Counted from the stretch's first letter, positions 1 through 8,521 are shown. The stretch is 64,000 bases of DNA from Aquimarina agarilytica ZC1 (GCF_000255455.1 NZ_JH621251.1:81272-145271); one strand, 5' to 3'. Made by a program: numbers and translations. The notes: generated by a model not told the origin, from the letters alone.

Positions 1-1
1 A

Positions 2-190
2 AATAAGGCCATTGATAATTCTGGAAGAACACTATTGGCTCCCTCCTCAACTCCTTATTATGAATACAGTTTAGGTGTTGGTAATATTTTTAAGTTAATC
101 CGTATTGATTTTAACTTCCGTGGAAACTATAAAAATAATACTGATGCTCGTAATTTTGGAATTACTGGATCGTTTGGATTTTTCTTCTAA
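2..190 (+). CDS. C-terminal fragment of a DUF5686-type outer-membrane protein (5' end outside window)
   Basis: The frame is open from the window edge and ends with TAA at 188-190. The last 62 residues include the segment YSLGVGNIFKLIRIDFNFRG and end in GSFGFFF. Alternating aromatic residues with a terminal Phe are what is expected of an outer-membrane beta-barrel C-terminus. The segment resembles the end of DUF5686/carboxypeptidase-regulatory-like proteins, which in flavobacteria often lie beside the manganese pyrophosphatase gene, as here. Only the tail is visible, so the family call rests on this short match and on gene order. It converges with ppaC and shares a terminator with it. Confidence 0.6.
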   Translation, partial: NKAIDNSGRTLLAPSSTPYYEYSLGVGNIFKLIRIDFNFRGNYKNNTDARNFGITGSFGFFF

Positions 191-213
191 ATAAGAAAGA
201 AGAGCTTTTTAAA

Positions 214-244
214 CAAAAAACCCTTTAAAAAAAGGGCTTTTTTG
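214..244. terminator. Bidirectional intrinsic terminator
   Basis: The arms CAAAAAACCCTTT and AAAGGGCTTTTTTG form a stem with an A-rich left and a T-rich right flank. It lies between two convergent genes, so it can stop transcription from both sides. Confidence 0.75.
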
Positions 245-267
245 TTTTATACAGTATCCCAACCTTA

Positions 268-1182
268 TTATAAAGCAGGTATAATTTGCTTTTTACGTGA
301 TACTATACCCGGTAATACAACCAATTCTGAAGTTGGCACTGCTTTAAATGAATTTTCTGCAATAGTTTTCACAGATTCATTAGGCACAAAAAAAGTAGCC
401 TCTTCGTTTAAAATATCAATAACAAAAAGCAATACTTCATCCAATTCTTCACTTTCTTTAACTGTCTCTATCGTTTTTAAAATACTCTCTTTACGATCTA
501 GAACTATATTTGGCGCCGTAGTTTCTAATACTGAAATACGGTATTTTTTACCTCCTACTTCGTATTTTTTGCTATCCATTTTTATCAAATCCTCATCAGA
601 AAAATGAGATACATCCGATTTTGCCTCAAACATTTGTATAGCATAAGCTTCCATATCAATACCTAATTGATCTGATAAAAATTGTGCAATCTCTCGATCT
701 TTATCTGTTGTTGTAGGACTACGAAACTCCAAGGTATCCGATAATATACACGACAACATTAAACCTTTAATGGCTTTAGGCATTTTTTCAATATCATTAG
801 CAGACATCATGGTATACATAACCGATGCACATGACGCCAAAGGCTTGATACAAATATCAATTGGACCAGAGGTATGCAAGCCTCCTACCAATTTATGATG
901 ATCTATTATTTGAATAATCTGTGTCTTATTAATATTATCAAAAAGCTCTTTAGGGTTATTCGTGTCTACAATAATCACTTGATCTTCTTTTGAAACAGAA
1001 CTTAAAAGCTCTGGGAGTTCAACCCCCCAATGTTTCAACACAAATAAAGTTTCTGTATTAGGCGTTCCTAATACATAAGCTTTCGCATTAACTCCTTTTT
1101 CATTTAAATACCATGCCCATACTAAGGCTGAGGCGGTAGCATCTGTATCCGGAGATTTATGTCCGAAAATTTTAATTGACAT
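268..1182 (-). CDS. ppaC: Manganese-dependent inorganic pyrophosphatase (family II, DHH)
   Basis: Cytoplasmic hydrolase converting pyrophosphate to two phosphates, which pulls biosynthetic reactions forward. The 304-residue protein is full length for family II. The metal ligands are visible as H8, D12 and D14 in GHKSPDTDA, D73 in IIVDTN and the DHH signature at D94-H96. The C-terminal substrate-binding motif SRKKQ is present close to the end, as expected for the DHHA2 domain. A weak -7-like element (minus strand TAAATTCG, 1207-1214) lies just upstream. The gene stands alone and converges with the outer-membrane protein to its left. Confidence 0.95.
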   Translation of the reverse strand: MSIKIFGHKSPDTDATASALVWAWYLNEKGVNAKAYVLGTPNTETLFVLKHWGVELPELLSSVSKEDQVIIVDTNNPKELFDNINKTQIIQIIDHHKLVGGLHTSGPIDICIKPLASCASVMYTMMSANDIEKMPKAIKGLMLSCILSDTLEFRSPTTTDKDREIAQFLSDQLGIDMEAYAIQMFEAKSDVSHFSDEDLIKMDSKKYEVGGKKYRISVLETTAPNIVLDRKESILKTIETVKESEELDEVLLFVIDILNEEATFFVPNESVKTIAENSFKAVPTSELVVLPGIVSRKKQIIPAL

Positions 1183-1703
1183 TCTATACTGTTTACAATT
1201 TTGCTGCGAATTTATGAAACCTTTTTCATTTAACCCGAATCATCGATTATTTCTATGGATTTAATTCCCTCAAATACAACTTAAACTACAAATAACTCTT
1301 TAAACGAACTCAAATTATACATTTTAAAGTCTATTACATATTTAAACCCTTGCAAATCAATTATTCTTCAGTACTTTTTCATTTGACTATAGCGATGCTA
1401 TTCCAAAATTTAAGAAAACATTTGATTTTATTATGTTATCAATCCACTTAACGAATTTAAAACACCTAATTCAAGTTAAAACAAAAACTATATTTCTGTT
1501 ATATTTTAATGATTCTATTGGATAAAGTAAGCTTTGCTTAGTACCTTTGCAACCAACTTTTAATTAAGAAAAGACTTCGTAAAAAAAACAAAAAAGAGGC
1601 CTGTTACAATTATACTTATCAACTTACAAAAGTTAATTAAGTTTTTACTAGCCTAAGTCTAGACTTAAAAGCAAATTCCGCAATGTGGATTAAAGAACAG
1701 TAA
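1183..1703. other. Intergenic region between ppaC and the Sco operon
   Basis: These 521 AT-rich bases hold no convincing gene. The only clear signals are a promoter for the rightward operon at 1518-1549 and, in the roughly 145-base leader after it, two inverted repeats: AACTT-ACAA-AAGTT at 1621-1634 and the perfect palindrome TAAGTCTAGACTTA at 1654-1667. Confidence 0.6.
1518..1549 (+). promoter_or_regulatory. Bacteroidota-type promoter of the Sco operon
   Basis: TTG at 1518-1520 and TACCTTTG at 1542-1549 match the -33 (TTG) and -7 (TAnnTTTG) elements of the Bacteroidota primary sigma factor, with 21 bases between. Transcription would start near 1557, giving a leader of about 145 bases before the first gene at 1704. 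Confidence 0.6.
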
Positions 1704-2354
1704 ATGAAAAAAACAGTTGTATTAGGAGTTCTTTTTATTTTACCATTAGTAGCTTATTTATTTTTTGCTTCTGGGGTAAATCATTTTTCCAAACTCCCTG
1801 TTTTAGAACCTCAAATTGGTGATATTACTAAATTTGTTTCTCCTTCCGATAGTATTTCCTTTAAAAATCATATCACTATTCTTGGTTTTATGGGAAGTAA
1901 CCTAGCCGTAACCAAAGGAAATATTTTTAATATAAATCAAAAAATATACAATTACTTTCATGGTTTTTCCGATTTCCAGATGCTCATGCTCATGCCAAAT
2001 GGCACACAAAATGAAGTAGCTAAAACGATGGCAGAACTCGATGGATTGACAGATACACATAAATGGAAATTTATATATGCCGAACCTTCAAAAATTAGAT
2101 CATTTTTTAAAACATTAAATTCACCTTACGCACTTGATGCATACTTACACAGCCCCCAAGTATTTATTATTGACAAAGAAGGAGGGTTACGCGGACGTGA
2201 TGATGACGAAGAAGTTGGTAAATTATATGGTTACAATTCGGGATCGGTTTCTGAAATTAATGGAAAAATGAAAGATGATGTTAAAGTAATTTTGGCTGAA
2301 TATCGCTTAGCGCTGAAGAAATATAACGATTCAAAAACTAAAATTTCGGAATAA
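1704..2354 (+). CDS. Sco-like thioredoxin-fold protein lacking the CxxxC motif
   Basis: A 216-residue protein with an N-terminal membrane anchor or signal (residues 1-24). Its body lines up with the Sco1 protein encoded directly downstream: ITILGFMGSN here against VTVVDFFFVNCPTICPKM there, then FQMLMLMPN against FAIASFTIN, WKFIYAEPSKI against WHFLTGDRDQI, and HSPQVFIIDKEGGLRGR against HSGYFALVDKQGFIRSR. The two copper-binding cysteines are replaced by the GSN region (G64-N66), while the distal His is kept (H149). It therefore looks like a redox-dead Sco paralogue. I infer an accessory role in copper delivery or oxidase assembly in the periplasm. It is the first gene of a four-gene operon, 2 bases from the next gene. 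Confidence 0.65.
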   Translation: MKKTVVLGVLFILPLVAYLFFASGVNHFSKLPVLEPQIGDITKFVSPSDSISFKNHITILGFMGSNLAVTKGNIFNINQKIYNYFHGFSDFQMLMLMPNGTQNEVAKTMAELDGLTDTHKWKFIYAEPSKIRSFFKTLNSPYALDAYLHSPQVFIIDKEGGLRGRDDDEEVGKLYGYNSGSVSEINGKMKDDVKVILAEYRLALKKYNDSKTKISE

Positions 2355-2356
2355 AA

Positions 2357-3085
2357 ATGAAGAAGTATTCATATGTAGGTATATCATTTATTATACTCCT
2401 TTTTGGAATTATTTTTGTTCCTCGAATTGTAAATCGTATTAAGGACACCAAAATTGTGAGCAACAGTCGCATGAGCGCCGACAATAAATTGACCAACGAA
2501 AAACTAGGTTATATTTTAATCAATGGACAAAAAAAGAAAATCCCTGCTTTTGCATTACAAAATCAGGATAGCTTATTAATTACACAGCATGATTATAAAG
2601 GCAAAGTTACCGTAGTAGATTTCTTTTTTGTGAACTGTCCTACAATATGCCCGAAAATGACCAGTAATTTGGTGCATTTACAACATACTTTTAAAGCAAA
2701 TCCTAATTTTGCTATCGCATCCTTTACTATAAATCCAAAATACGATACTCCTACTAAGCTCAAAAAATATGCTGAAGCGCATAAAGTGACTAACCCATAC
2801 TGGCATTTTTTAACGGGTGATAGAGACCAAATATATGGTTTAGCTAAAAATTCTTTCAATCTATTTGCGGAACAAAATCCAAATGTCCCTGGTGGTTTTG
2901 AACATTCAGGATATTTTGCGTTGGTAGATAAACAAGGTTTTATTCGTTCACGTTATGACGCTTACGGCAACCCAATTATTTATTATCGAGGAACTGTTAG
3001 TTTAGAAGAAAAAATAGCCGACAATGGCGAAGAAGAGCAAATAAGCATACTAACAAAAGATATTCAAAAATTACTAGAAGAATAA
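2357..3085 (+). CDS. SCO1/SenC/PrrC family protein
   Basis: A 242-residue membrane-anchored periplasmic protein with a thioredoxin fold. Sco proteins bind copper and help build the CuA centre of cytochrome c oxidase or act as thiol oxidoreductases. One transmembrane anchor is seen at about residues 5-22. The copper motif is CPTIC (C94 and C98), and the third ligand is H183 in FEHSGYF. The length is normal. It follows a cysteine-less paralogue and its stop codon overlaps the start of the DUF420 gene (TAATG at 3083-3087), which points to translational coupling in one operon. Confidence 0.9.
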   Translation: MKKYSYVGISFIILLFGIIFVPRIVNRIKDTKIVSNSRMSADNKLTNEKLGYILINGQKKKIPAFALQNQDSLLITQHDYKGKVTVVDFFFVNCPTICPKMTSNLVHLQHTFKANPNFAIASFTINPKYDTPTKLKKYAEAHKVTNPYWHFLTGDRDQIYGLAKNSFNLFAEQNPNVPGGFEHSGYFALVDKQGFIRSRYDAYGNPIIYYRGTVSLEEKIADNGEEEQISILTKDIQKLLEE

Positions 3086-3657
3086 TGAAACAGTCGAATA
3101 TTGAAAAAAAGCAAAACCGTATTATTGCTGTCCTATCCATTGTAATTCCTCTGGCTGTAGCAGCTTTATTTACAGTACGCATTCCAGGTGTAGATCGTTT
3201 AGGTTTTTTACCTCCAATTTATGCTTCCACTAATGCTATTACTTCGGTATTATTAGTTTTTGCTGTTATTCAAATAAAAAAAGGAAATCGAATAATGCAT
3301 GAAAAATTAATAAAAGCAGCAATGGTACTCTCCGTTCTTTTTCTACTGTTGTATGTTGTCTATCATGCTACGGCTGATGCTACAAAATTTGGCGATACTA
3401 ATTATAATGGAATCGTTGATGCTGCCGAAAAATTAGCCATTGGTTCAAGGGCATATATTTACTATTTCTTATTACTCACTCACATACTTTTATCTATTAT
3501 TGTAATCCCTTTTGTACTTGTCACTTACGTTCGTGCCTCAAATGGAAACTTTGAACAGCATAAAAAAATAGCGAAATACACCTTTCCGTTATGGTTATAT
3601 GTAGCCGCTTCCGGTGTTGTTGTTTATTTAATGATTTCTCCCTATTATCCTGCATAA
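3085..3657 (+). CDS. DUF420 domain-containing membrane protein
   Basis: A 190-residue polytopic membrane protein with about five hydrophobic segments (around 15-35, 45-62, 75-95, 122-145 and 168-186). DUF420 proteins are frequently encoded with Sco1 and cytochrome-oxidase maturation genes; their biochemical role is not established. Between two membrane segments lies DTNYNGIVDAAE (D104-E115), which fits an EF-hand calcium loop position by position (D1, N3, N5, G6, V8, D9, E12). The start overlaps the sco stop codon and the stop overlaps the next start, both as TAATG, so the operon is tightly coupled. Confidence 0.85.
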   Translation: MKQSNIEKKQNRIIAVLSIVIPLAVAALFTVRIPGVDRLGFLPPIYASTNAITSVLLVFAVIQIKKGNRIMHEKLIKAAMVLSVLFLLLYVVYHATADATKFGDTNYNGIVDAAEKLAIGSRAYIYYFLLLTHILLSIIVIPFVLVTYVRASNGNFEQHKKIAKYTFPLWLYVAASGVVVYLMISPYYPA

Positions 3658-3872
3658 TGAAAAAAACACACCTACATATTAGCTTTTTACTTCTTTTTCT
3701 TTTCGCGAAAATAAACACTTGGGCACAATGCGCTATGTGCAGAGCTGTTCTAGAAAGTGAAGAAGGAAAAAAACTAGCCGAAGGTGTTAATGATGGTATT
3801 ACTTTTTTAATGGTTATTCCTTATATACTTGTTGCCATAGTTGGTTACCAAGTTTTTAAAAAGAATAAGTAA
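3657..3872 (+). CDS. Small exported CxxC membrane protein
   Basis: A 71-residue protein. The frame stays open upstream to 3591, but the start at 3657 is preferred because it overlaps the DUF420 stop (TAATG) and opens a clean signal peptide (MKKTHLHISFLLLFLF... to about residue 23). The mature part starts with QCAMCRAVLES, a CxxC pair, and ends in one transmembrane helix and a lysine-rich tail. Short proteins of this kind are often found behind DUF420 in flavobacteria, but I know of no assigned function. The position and the paired cysteines suggest metal or thiol chemistry at the membrane in the same pathway as Sco. Confidence 0.7.
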   Translation: MKKTHLHISFLLLFLFAKINTWAQCAMCRAVLESEEGKKLAEGVNDGITFLMVIPYILVAIVGYQVFKKNK

Positions 3873-3959
3873 CTATTTCCTACAATTACTTATTTATTTT
3901 TTGTGTCAAATAAATTGACACATCTCTCCTACACTTCAGTTATATAAATATATTTACCC

Positions 3960-3974
3960 GTGTACTACGTACAC
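3960..3974. promoter_or_regulatory. Inverted repeat GTGTAC-TAC-GTACAC, candidate operator
   Basis: Perfect 6-base arms separated by three bases, in the noncoding region ahead of the ABC exporter operon. The same half-sites recur at 4107-4128, which argues for one DNA-binding protein reading both. Confidence 0.4.
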
Positions 3975-4106
3975 TATAAGGCTATACCTAATAGTACATC
4001 TCCCGACTATTAGTAAAAACTATAGTCATCATTAAATTTAAGAGAATTTTAAGATTTTAAGCCTATCTAAGTATTTGATTATTAATTTTTAATTCTTTTA
4101 TTTGTA

Positions 4107-4128
4107 GTGTACTAGTTTAGTGGTACAC
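4107..4128. promoter_or_regulatory. Inverted repeat GTGTAC-N10-GTACAC, candidate operator of the exporter operon
   Basis: The half-sites at 4107-4112 and 4123-4128 are identical to those at 3960-3974. This copy lies 42 bases before the first start codon of the exporter operon, where a repressor or activator would act. No regulator gene is adjacent. Confidence 0.4.
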
Positions 4129-4169
4129 CTGAGTGTTGAAATTATATAACCAACTTAAATAATGAACTC

Positions 4170-4871
4170 ATGATTGAAATCAAAGATTTACACAAATCTT
4201 ATCAAATGGGCAGCAATTCTTTGCATGTTCTCAAGGGAATTGATTTTAATGTCCAAAAAGGAGAATTGGTTTCAATTATGGGCTCCTCTGGTTCAGGAAA
4301 ATCTACCTTATTAAATATCATCGGTATTTTGGATGAAGCTGATCAAGGTACCTACACCCTAGACAATACGCTTATTAAAAACCTAAATGAAAAAGTAGCC
4401 GCAGAATATCGAAATAAATTTCTAGGTTTTATTTTTCAGTCTTTTAACCTTATCAATTATAAGAATGCTATTGATAATGTTTCTCTTCCTCTTTATTACC
4501 AAGGTGTAGCTCGTAAAGAACGATCTGAAAAAGCCTTACATTATTTGGAAAAAGTTGGATTAGCCGATTGGGCAACGCACTTACCCAATGAACTTTCAGG
4601 TGGACAAAAACAACGTGTAGCCATTGCTCGCGCATTGGCTTCTGACCCAAAAGTATTATTAGCCGATGAACCGACTGGAGCCTTGGATACCAAAACCTCT
4701 TACGAAGTTATGGAACTCATCCAAAATATTAACGACGAAGGAAAAACAATACTTATTGTTACCCATGAGCCTGATATTGCTCAAATGACAAAACGAATTG
4801 TAGACCTTAAAGATGGTCTTATTATAAACGACACCTACATTGAACCCGTAATAGCGAATGCTCATGTTTGA
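4170..4871 (+). CDS. ABC transporter ATP-binding protein (MacB/LolD type)
   Basis: A 233-residue cytoplasmic ATPase that powers the two FtsX-type permeases encoded next. The Walker A motif GSSGSGKST, Q-loop, signature LSGGQKQRVAIARAL, Walker B VLLADEP with TGALD, and the switch His in VTHEPD are all intact. The length is normal for this family, whose members drive mechanotransmission rather than substrate passage through the membrane. It is the first gene of a five-gene operon ending at 9856, and its 3' end overlaps the following permease gene by 8 bases. Candidate operators lie upstream. Confidence 0.93.
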   Translation: MIEIKDLHKSYQMGSNSLHVLKGIDFNVQKGELVSIMGSSGSGKSTLLNIIGILDEADQGTYTLDNTLIKNLNEKVAAEYRNKFLGFIFQSFNLINYKNAIDNVSLPLYYQGVARKERSEKALHYLEKVGLADWATHLPNELSGGQKQRVAIARALASDPKVLLADEPTGALDTKTSYEVMELIQNINDEGKTILIVTHEPDIAQMTKRIVDLKDGLIINDTYIEPVIANAHV

Positions 4872-6111
4872 TATTGAACGCTGGGAGGAAATTTTTGAAG
4901 CTATATCTAAAAACAAGCTTCGTACTTTTTTGACAGGACTTTCTGTAGGTTCAGGGATTTTTATACTTATCATTCTTCTGGCCGTAGCCGATGGAATGAA
5001 AAATGGTACAAAAAAACAATTCGAGCGTGATATAGCTACAAAAATTAGCTTTTGGACGGCAAGTACCTCTAAAGAATATAAAGGATTTAATATAAATAGG
5101 TGGATTTCATTTAAAAATAACGATTACAACTACGTAACAGATCAATATAAAGATGAAATTGAATACAAAACTACCGATTTTAGAAATTGGGGTGCCCGAG
5201 CTATTTACAAAGACAAAAATGGCTCTTATCAATTTAGAGGAGTTATGCCAGATATGTTATTTGTTACTAATGCCACATTAAACGCTGGGCGTTTTATATC
5301 TGAAAGAGATATAAGTAACAATGCAAAAGTGGTAGCTATAGGAATAAGAGTCGCTAAAGATCTATTTACAGATTATACTAAAGCCGTAGGTGAGGATATA
5401 AAAATTAATAATATCAAATTTAAAGTCATAGGCGTATTTACAGATGCCGGTGGTGAACGTGCCAATAGTATGTTATATTCCCCATTACCTATTGTTGCTC
5501 AACTATATAATAGACCACGTGATGTAGGTAGTTTTGATTTTACATTACAACCCGAAGATGACTATAATTTAGCCCTACAAAAATCTGAAAAATTTGCAGA
5601 ACAAGTTAAAACATACCTTCAAAAAAAACATCATGTACATCCAGATGATTTAAAAGCTATTCGCTTTTATAATGCTGTGGATGGAAATAAAGATTTATAC
5701 ATGTTAAACCTAGGTATGAAAGTATTTTTCTGGGGTATTGGTATTTTAACATTAATTGCTGGGATTGTAGGTGTAAGTAACATTATGCTAATCATTGTTA
5801 AAGAGCGTACAAAGGAAATTGGCATACGAAAAGCCTTAGGTGCTCAACCTAAATCAATTGTAAAAATGATTCTACATGAATCCATCTTTGTAACCTCAAT
5901 TTCAGGTGGTATTGGATTAATATTTGCTTTGGCTTTGCTAGCCTTGGTAGGCCCAAAAATAGAAACCGATTTTATTTTAAATCCTAATGTAGAATTTGGC
6001 GTTGCCATTATTACCGTGCTACTTTTAATTATTGCTGGTGCAGTTGCTGGTTACATTCCTGCCCGCCATGCTTCCAAAATTAAACCCATAATAGCTTTAC
6101 GTGATGAATAG
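4864..6111 (+). CDS. MacB/FtsX-like ABC transporter permease, first copy
   Basis: A 415-residue permease with the MacB layout: a transmembrane helix at about 18-40, a large periplasmic domain to about residue 280, then three helices at the C-terminus. The FtsX-type core reads GVSNIMLIIVKERTKEIGIRK and is followed by a typical end, GYIPARHASKIKPIIALR. An ATG at 4858 is also in frame; 4864 (MFDIERW) is preferred because homologues usually begin this way. The gene overlaps both neighbours by 8 bases. It probably forms a heterodimer with the next gene product. Confidence 0.88.
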   Translation: MFDIERWEEIFEAISKNKLRTFLTGLSVGSGIFILIILLAVADGMKNGTKKQFERDIATKISFWTASTSKEYKGFNINRWISFKNNDYNYVTDQYKDEIEYKTTDFRNWGARAIYKDKNGSYQFRGVMPDMLFVTNATLNAGRFISERDISNNAKVVAIGIRVAKDLFTDYTKAVGEDIKINNIKFKVIGVFTDAGGERANSMLYSPLPIVAQLYNRPRDVGSFDFTLQPEDDYNLALQKSEKFAEQVKTYLQKKHHVHPDDLKAIRFYNAVDGNKDLYMLNLGMKVFFWGIGILTLIAGIVGVSNIMLIIVKERTKEIGIRKALGAQPKSIVKMILHESIFVTSISGGIGLIFALALLALVGPKIETDFILNPNVEFGVAIITVLLLIIAGAVAGYIPARHASKIKPIIALRDE

Positions 6112-7384
6112 TTTATTTAATAAAGATTTATGGAAAGAAATTTTACAATCCATCACTTCCAATGGATTTAGAACAATAATTACCTCTTTTGGTGTTTTTT
6201 GGGGTGTTTTTATACTCATACTATTACTTTGTGCATCCAATGGACTTAAAAACGGTATTGAAAACTCTTTTTCTGGGATTTCAACAAACTCCATTTTTAT
6301 ATGGGCTCAAGGGGTCTCTATGGAATATAAGGGATTACCAAAAAATAGAGAGTATAATTTTAAAATGCAAGATGCCCAAGCTATTAGAAACAATATAAAA
6401 GGTTTAAAAACAGTATCACCTCGTAATCAACTTGGTGGTTGGGGAGTTTCCAACACCATCACCCATAATTTAAATGAAGGTTCCTTTACTGTAATGGCCG
6501 ATTTTCCAGAAATACTTGAGCAAAAGTCTTTAATAATGGAACAAGGGAGGTTCATTAATTATAATGATATCGAACATAATAAAAAAAATGTTGTTATCGG
6601 CTGGGCTATTATTGATGAACTATATGAAAAAGGTGAAGAAGTAATTGGAAGCTATATTAAAATTCAAGGAGTTAGCTTTAAAGTAGTCGGGGTATACAAA
6701 GATATATCCATGCAAGGCAAAAGACAGATTGAAGAACAAAAATACATTCATGTCCCCTTTTCCACCTTTACACAAGTATTTAATGAAGGAGATAAAGTCC
6801 GTTTTTTTCATATTACCGCTAACGATAATCAATCGATTTCAGAAATTAAAGAATCTATTTTTTCTTTGCTAAGAAAACGTCATTCTATTCACCCAAAAGA
6901 TGATAGAGCCATCGGTAATTTTGACCTAAATAAGTTTTTTACCAAATTTGGAATGCTCTTTTTAACCTTAAAAATAGTGTCCTACTTTGTCGGTATCCTC
7001 ATTCTATTTTCGGGAATTATTGGAATAAGTAATATTATGCTTATTGTAATAAAAGAACGTACCAATGAAATTGGTGTTCGCAGAGCCCTAGGTGCCACGC
7101 CCGGTAATATCCGGAAACAAATATTACTCGAATCATTATTCCTTACTATTATTTCGGGAATGACCGGAGTTTCATTAGCAGCATTAATATCCTATCTGAT
7201 CAATTTGCAATTAGACAGTCAGGATCCTGCTACTTCAGAATCCTTACTTTATAACCCATCTGTTGATTTAGTTACAATAATTACGGTACTCATTATATTA
7301 GTAATAAGCGGCTTAATTGCAGGCTTCATACCTGCTCAAACAGCCATTAAAATAAAACCAATTGAAGCACTTAGAACTGAATAA
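6104..7384 (+). CDS. MacB/FtsX-like ABC transporter permease, second copy
   Basis: A 426-residue paralogue of the preceding permease with the same topology and the same core (ISNIMLIVIKERTNEIGVRR) and C-terminal motif (GFIPAQTAIKIKPIEALR). The sequences clearly differ, so this is not a split or recently duplicated gene. A GTG at 6101 is in frame just before the ATG at 6104; the ATG is preferred. With one ATPase and two permeases the exporter is likely a heteromeric MacB-type complex. Ten bases separate it from the adaptor gene. Confidence 0.88.
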   Translation: MNSLFNKDLWKEILQSITSNGFRTIITSFGVFWGVFILILLLCASNGLKNGIENSFSGISTNSIFIWAQGVSMEYKGLPKNREYNFKMQDAQAIRNNIKGLKTVSPRNQLGGWGVSNTITHNLNEGSFTVMADFPEILEQKSLIMEQGRFINYNDIEHNKKNVVIGWAIIDELYEKGEEVIGSYIKIQGVSFKVVGVYKDISMQGKRQIEEQKYIHVPFSTFTQVFNEGDKVRFFHITANDNQSISEIKESIFSLLRKRHSIHPKDDRAIGNFDLNKFFTKFGMLFLTLKIVSYFVGILILFSGIIGISNIMLIVIKERTNEIGVRRALGATPGNIRKQILLESLFLTIISGMTGVSLAALISYLINLQLDSQDPATSESLLYNPSVDLVTIITVLIILVISGLIAGFIPAQTAIKIKPIEALRTE

Positions 7385-7393
7385 ATTACACTC

Positions 7394-8518
7394 ATGAAAA
7401 AATCAAAAACTATACTCATTTTAGTCTCCATTGTACTATTTTTTGGACTGTCACTATTTTATTTCTGGAAACGTAACCAAAAACCTGCTGTTGTTTATAA
7501 CACTAAAAAAGCTTCGGTACAAACCATTACTTTAAGTACTATTGCTACTGGAAGTGTTGTACCCGACGAAGAAGTATCTATTCGTCCTAATATTTCCGGA
7601 GTGATAAAAGATATCTATGTCGAAGCTGGTGATTTTGTAAAAACTGGTGATAAAATTGCGCGTATTAAGGTCATTCCTAGCATTAATAATTTACAAGCCT
7701 CTCGTAACGGTGTACAAAGTGCTAAAATCAATTTAGAAACTCAGAAAAAAATATTCAACCGTCAAAAAGAACTTTTTGATAAAGGAGTAATCTCTGCTAA
7801 TGACTTTGATCAAAGTAAAAATGCTTTCGATCAAGCCAAACAAACTTATGATTCTGCCAATGAGAATTATCAAATTGTAAAAACAGGAACTGCACAAGGT
7901 TTTAATAACATTGCCCAAACCATAATTAAAGCCACTATAAGTGGCCAAATATTGGATGTTCCTGTGGAAGAAGGTGTCCAAGTAATACAAACCAATAATT
8001 TTAATGAAGGAACTGAAGTAGCCTCCATTGCCGATGTAAGTAAAATGATTTTTAAAGGAAAAATCGATGAAAGTGAAGTAGGTAAAATTAAAGAAGGTAT
8101 GCCCATAAAAATTACTATAGGAGCTATGCCAGATCAAGAATTCGATGCCAAGCTTAACTACATTGCCCCAAAAGGCTTTATGGTAAACGGAGCTGTACAA
8201 TTTGACATTGAAGCTAAACTAAGTATCTCGAAAGATGTACTAATTAGAGCTGGTTTAAGTGCCAATGCCTCAATTATATTAGATAAAGCTACTGATGTTT
8301 TAGCCATGAGTGAAGCGCTTTTGCAATATGATAAAGAAACTAAAAAACCCTATGTTGAAATTGAAACTGGCGAACAGCAATTTGAACGTAAAGATCTTAC
8401 ATTAGGAATAAGTGATGGAATTACCGTTGAAATTAAAAACGGAGTCACTAAAGATGATAAAATTAAAGAATGGAATGCCATTACTGTGCCCGAAGAAACC
8501 AAAAAGAATAAGTCCTAA
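7394..8518 (+). CDS. Periplasmic adaptor (HlyD/MacA-like membrane fusion protein)
   Basis: A 374-residue adaptor joining the inner-membrane ABC complex to the TolC channel. A single N-terminal anchor (about residues 5-25) is followed by half a lipoyl domain (GSVVPDEEVSIRPNISGVIK), a coiled-coil hairpin (about 95-165) containing the repeated FDQ segments, the second lipoyl half (ISGQILDVPVEEGVQV), then beta-barrel and membrane-proximal domains. It lies third-to-last to the exporter genes and 3 bases before tolC, consistent with one operon. The substrate cannot be read from the sequence. Confidence 0.88.
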   Translation: MKKSKTILILVSIVLFFGLSLFYFWKRNQKPAVVYNTKKASVQTITLSTIATGSVVPDEEVSIRPNISGVIKDIYVEAGDFVKTGDKIARIKVIPSINNLQASRNGVQSAKINLETQKKIFNRQKELFDKGVISANDFDQSKNAFDQAKQTYDSANENYQIVKTGTAQGFNNIAQTIIKATISGQILDVPVEEGVQVIQTNNFNEGTEVASIADVSKMIFKGKIDESEVGKIKEGMPIKITIGAMPDQEFDAKLNYIAPKGFMVNGAVQFDIEAKLSISKDVLIRAGLSANASIILDKATDVLAMSEALLQYDKETKKPYVEIETGEQQFERKDLTLGISDGITVEIKNGVTKDDKIKEWNAITVPEETKKNKS

Positions 8519-8521
8519 ACT

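Noticed and set aside
4864..7384. Two adjacent permease genes as one gene split by a frameshift
   Set aside because: Each encodes a complete MacB-like permease with its own first helix, periplasmic domain and C-terminal motif; they are paralogues.
7733..8200. 155-codon open frame on the minus strand inside the adaptor gene
   Set aside because: It lies wholly antisense to a clear HlyD/MacA adaptor and its product is low-complexity Phe/Tyr-rich, as expected of the complement of AT-rich coding sequence.
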